Shown piece after piece: positions 63,697-64,000 of a stretch of 64,000 nt of DNA. Both the position numbers and the translations under genes were made by a program. Under the pieces are notes generated by a model, which was not told the DNA's origin, searched no databases, and saw only the letters and a list, made by a program, of their open reading frames with translations. The DNA comes from Agromyces protaetiae (GTDB taxonomy: Bacteria; Actinomycetota; Actinomycetes; Actinomycetales; Microbacteriaceae): NCBI RefSeq assembly GCF_004135405.1, contig NZ_CP035491.1, forward strand, positions 434,001 through 498,000. The letters run 5' to 3'. The first letter of the stretch is position 1. Every line of letters starts with the position of its first letter.

Positions 63697-64000
63697 ATGA
63701 CCGGCCACCTCGTCGACCCGACCTCCAAGCACACGACGGACCGATTCGTGCCGCAGGAGCAGCGCCCGCCCGGGCTCACCGAGCCCATGCATCCGCAGCC
63801 CGACCACGGCGAGTACAGCTATCGCGGGAGCGGGCGCCTCGAGGGGCGCCGCGCGCTCGTCACGGGTGGAGACTCCGGCATCGGCCGGGCCGTCGCGATC
63901 GCGTTCGCGCGCGAGGGCGCCGACGTGGCGATCGGCTACCTGCCCGAAGAGGACGAGGATGCGCGCGAGACGGCACGCTGGGTCGACGACGCCGGGCGGA
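63697..64000 (+). CDS. SDR-family oxidoreductase, N-terminal part (YhdF/GsiB-like)
   Basis: The frame runs to the window edge with 101 residues. It has a 45-residue extension, THLVDPTSKH-type start and PPGLTEPMHPQPDHGEYSYRGSGRLEGR, typical of the YghA/YhdF/GspI-like general-stress SDRs. The Rossmann motif ALVTGGDSGIGRAVAIAFAREGADVAIGYLPEEDEDA then binds NAD(P). ATG 63697 has GAGAGGA at 63684-63690. The rest, including the YxxxK catalytic site, lies outside the window. Confidence 0.88.
   Translation, partial: MTGHLVDPTSKHTTDRFVPQEQRPPGLTEPMHPQPDHGEYSYRGSGRLEGRRALVTGGDSGIGRAVAIAFAREGADVAIGYLPEEDEDARETARWVDDAGR

Overview
The window is about 70% G+C. It uses many GTG starts, closely packed genes with ATGA/GTGA start-stop overlaps, and SARP/AfsR-, LuxR- and PadR-type regulators. 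It also carries small proteins typical of Microbacteriaceae (DUF7882, DUF6766). Together these point to a free-living or plant/soil-associated actinobacterium of the family Microbacteriaceae (inference from gene content; no database search was run).

Region by region. 0-1.7 kb: tail of an ABC-2 permease, a MarR/GbsR-type regulator, a small membrane protein and a DUF402 protein. 1.75-9.2 kb: D-glucuronate catabolism (fructuronate reductase, LacI regulator, glucuronate isomerase, enolase-superfamily mannonate dehydratase, GH67 alpha-glucuronidase). 9.3-11.8 kb: PadR-controlled ABC-2 exporter. 11.9-19.2 kb: DUF624 protein, GH39 xylosidase, an LplA/YtcB/YtcP-type oligosaccharide ABC transporter and a CE7 acetylxylan esterase. 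With the preceding genes this forms a glucuronoxylan (aldouronate) utilisation locus. 19.2-27 kb: housekeeping genes (rlmC, GH20 hexosaminidase, proC, CDF transporter, amidotransferase, tadA, upp) and a winged-helix regulator with a Cys-rich leader peptide in front. 27-33.2 kb: methyltransferase, LuxR, MarR, GNAT and a DUF998-like membrane protein. 33.5-43.6 kb: an overlapping three-gene operon of a lipoprotein, a PhlG-like hydrolase and a roughly 2,560-residue wall-anchored multidomain protein. 43.6-51.4 kb: an AfsR-type regulator and FAD enzymes with a TetR regulator and its twin operators, then a PfkB kinase. 51.5-55 kb: FAD oxidoreductase, HtrA-like lipoprotein protease, DUF2975 protein and tRNA-Arg(ACG). 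55.2-61.7 kb: a CUT1 sugar transporter with a GH13 glucosidase and LacI regulator. 61.8-64 kb: DUF6766, a DUF7882 pair and a short-chain dehydrogenase running off the end.

How the genes work together. In the xylan locus, oligosaccharides enter through the YtcB/YtcP-type transporter. Acetyl groups, (4-O-methyl)glucuronate and xylose are then removed by CE7, GH67 and GH39. Glucuronate goes through UxaC, UxuB and ManD to 2-keto-3-deoxygluconate. Near-identical LacI-type operators lie in front of uxaC and between the transporter and esterase genes.

Two window-wide features stand out. First, six genes appear broken or fused by exactly one missing base, each in or beside a G/C run, which looks more like systematic sequencing error than decay. 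Second, three copies of a long intergenic hairpin built on TTTGTCGGAC sit just after gene 3' ends.
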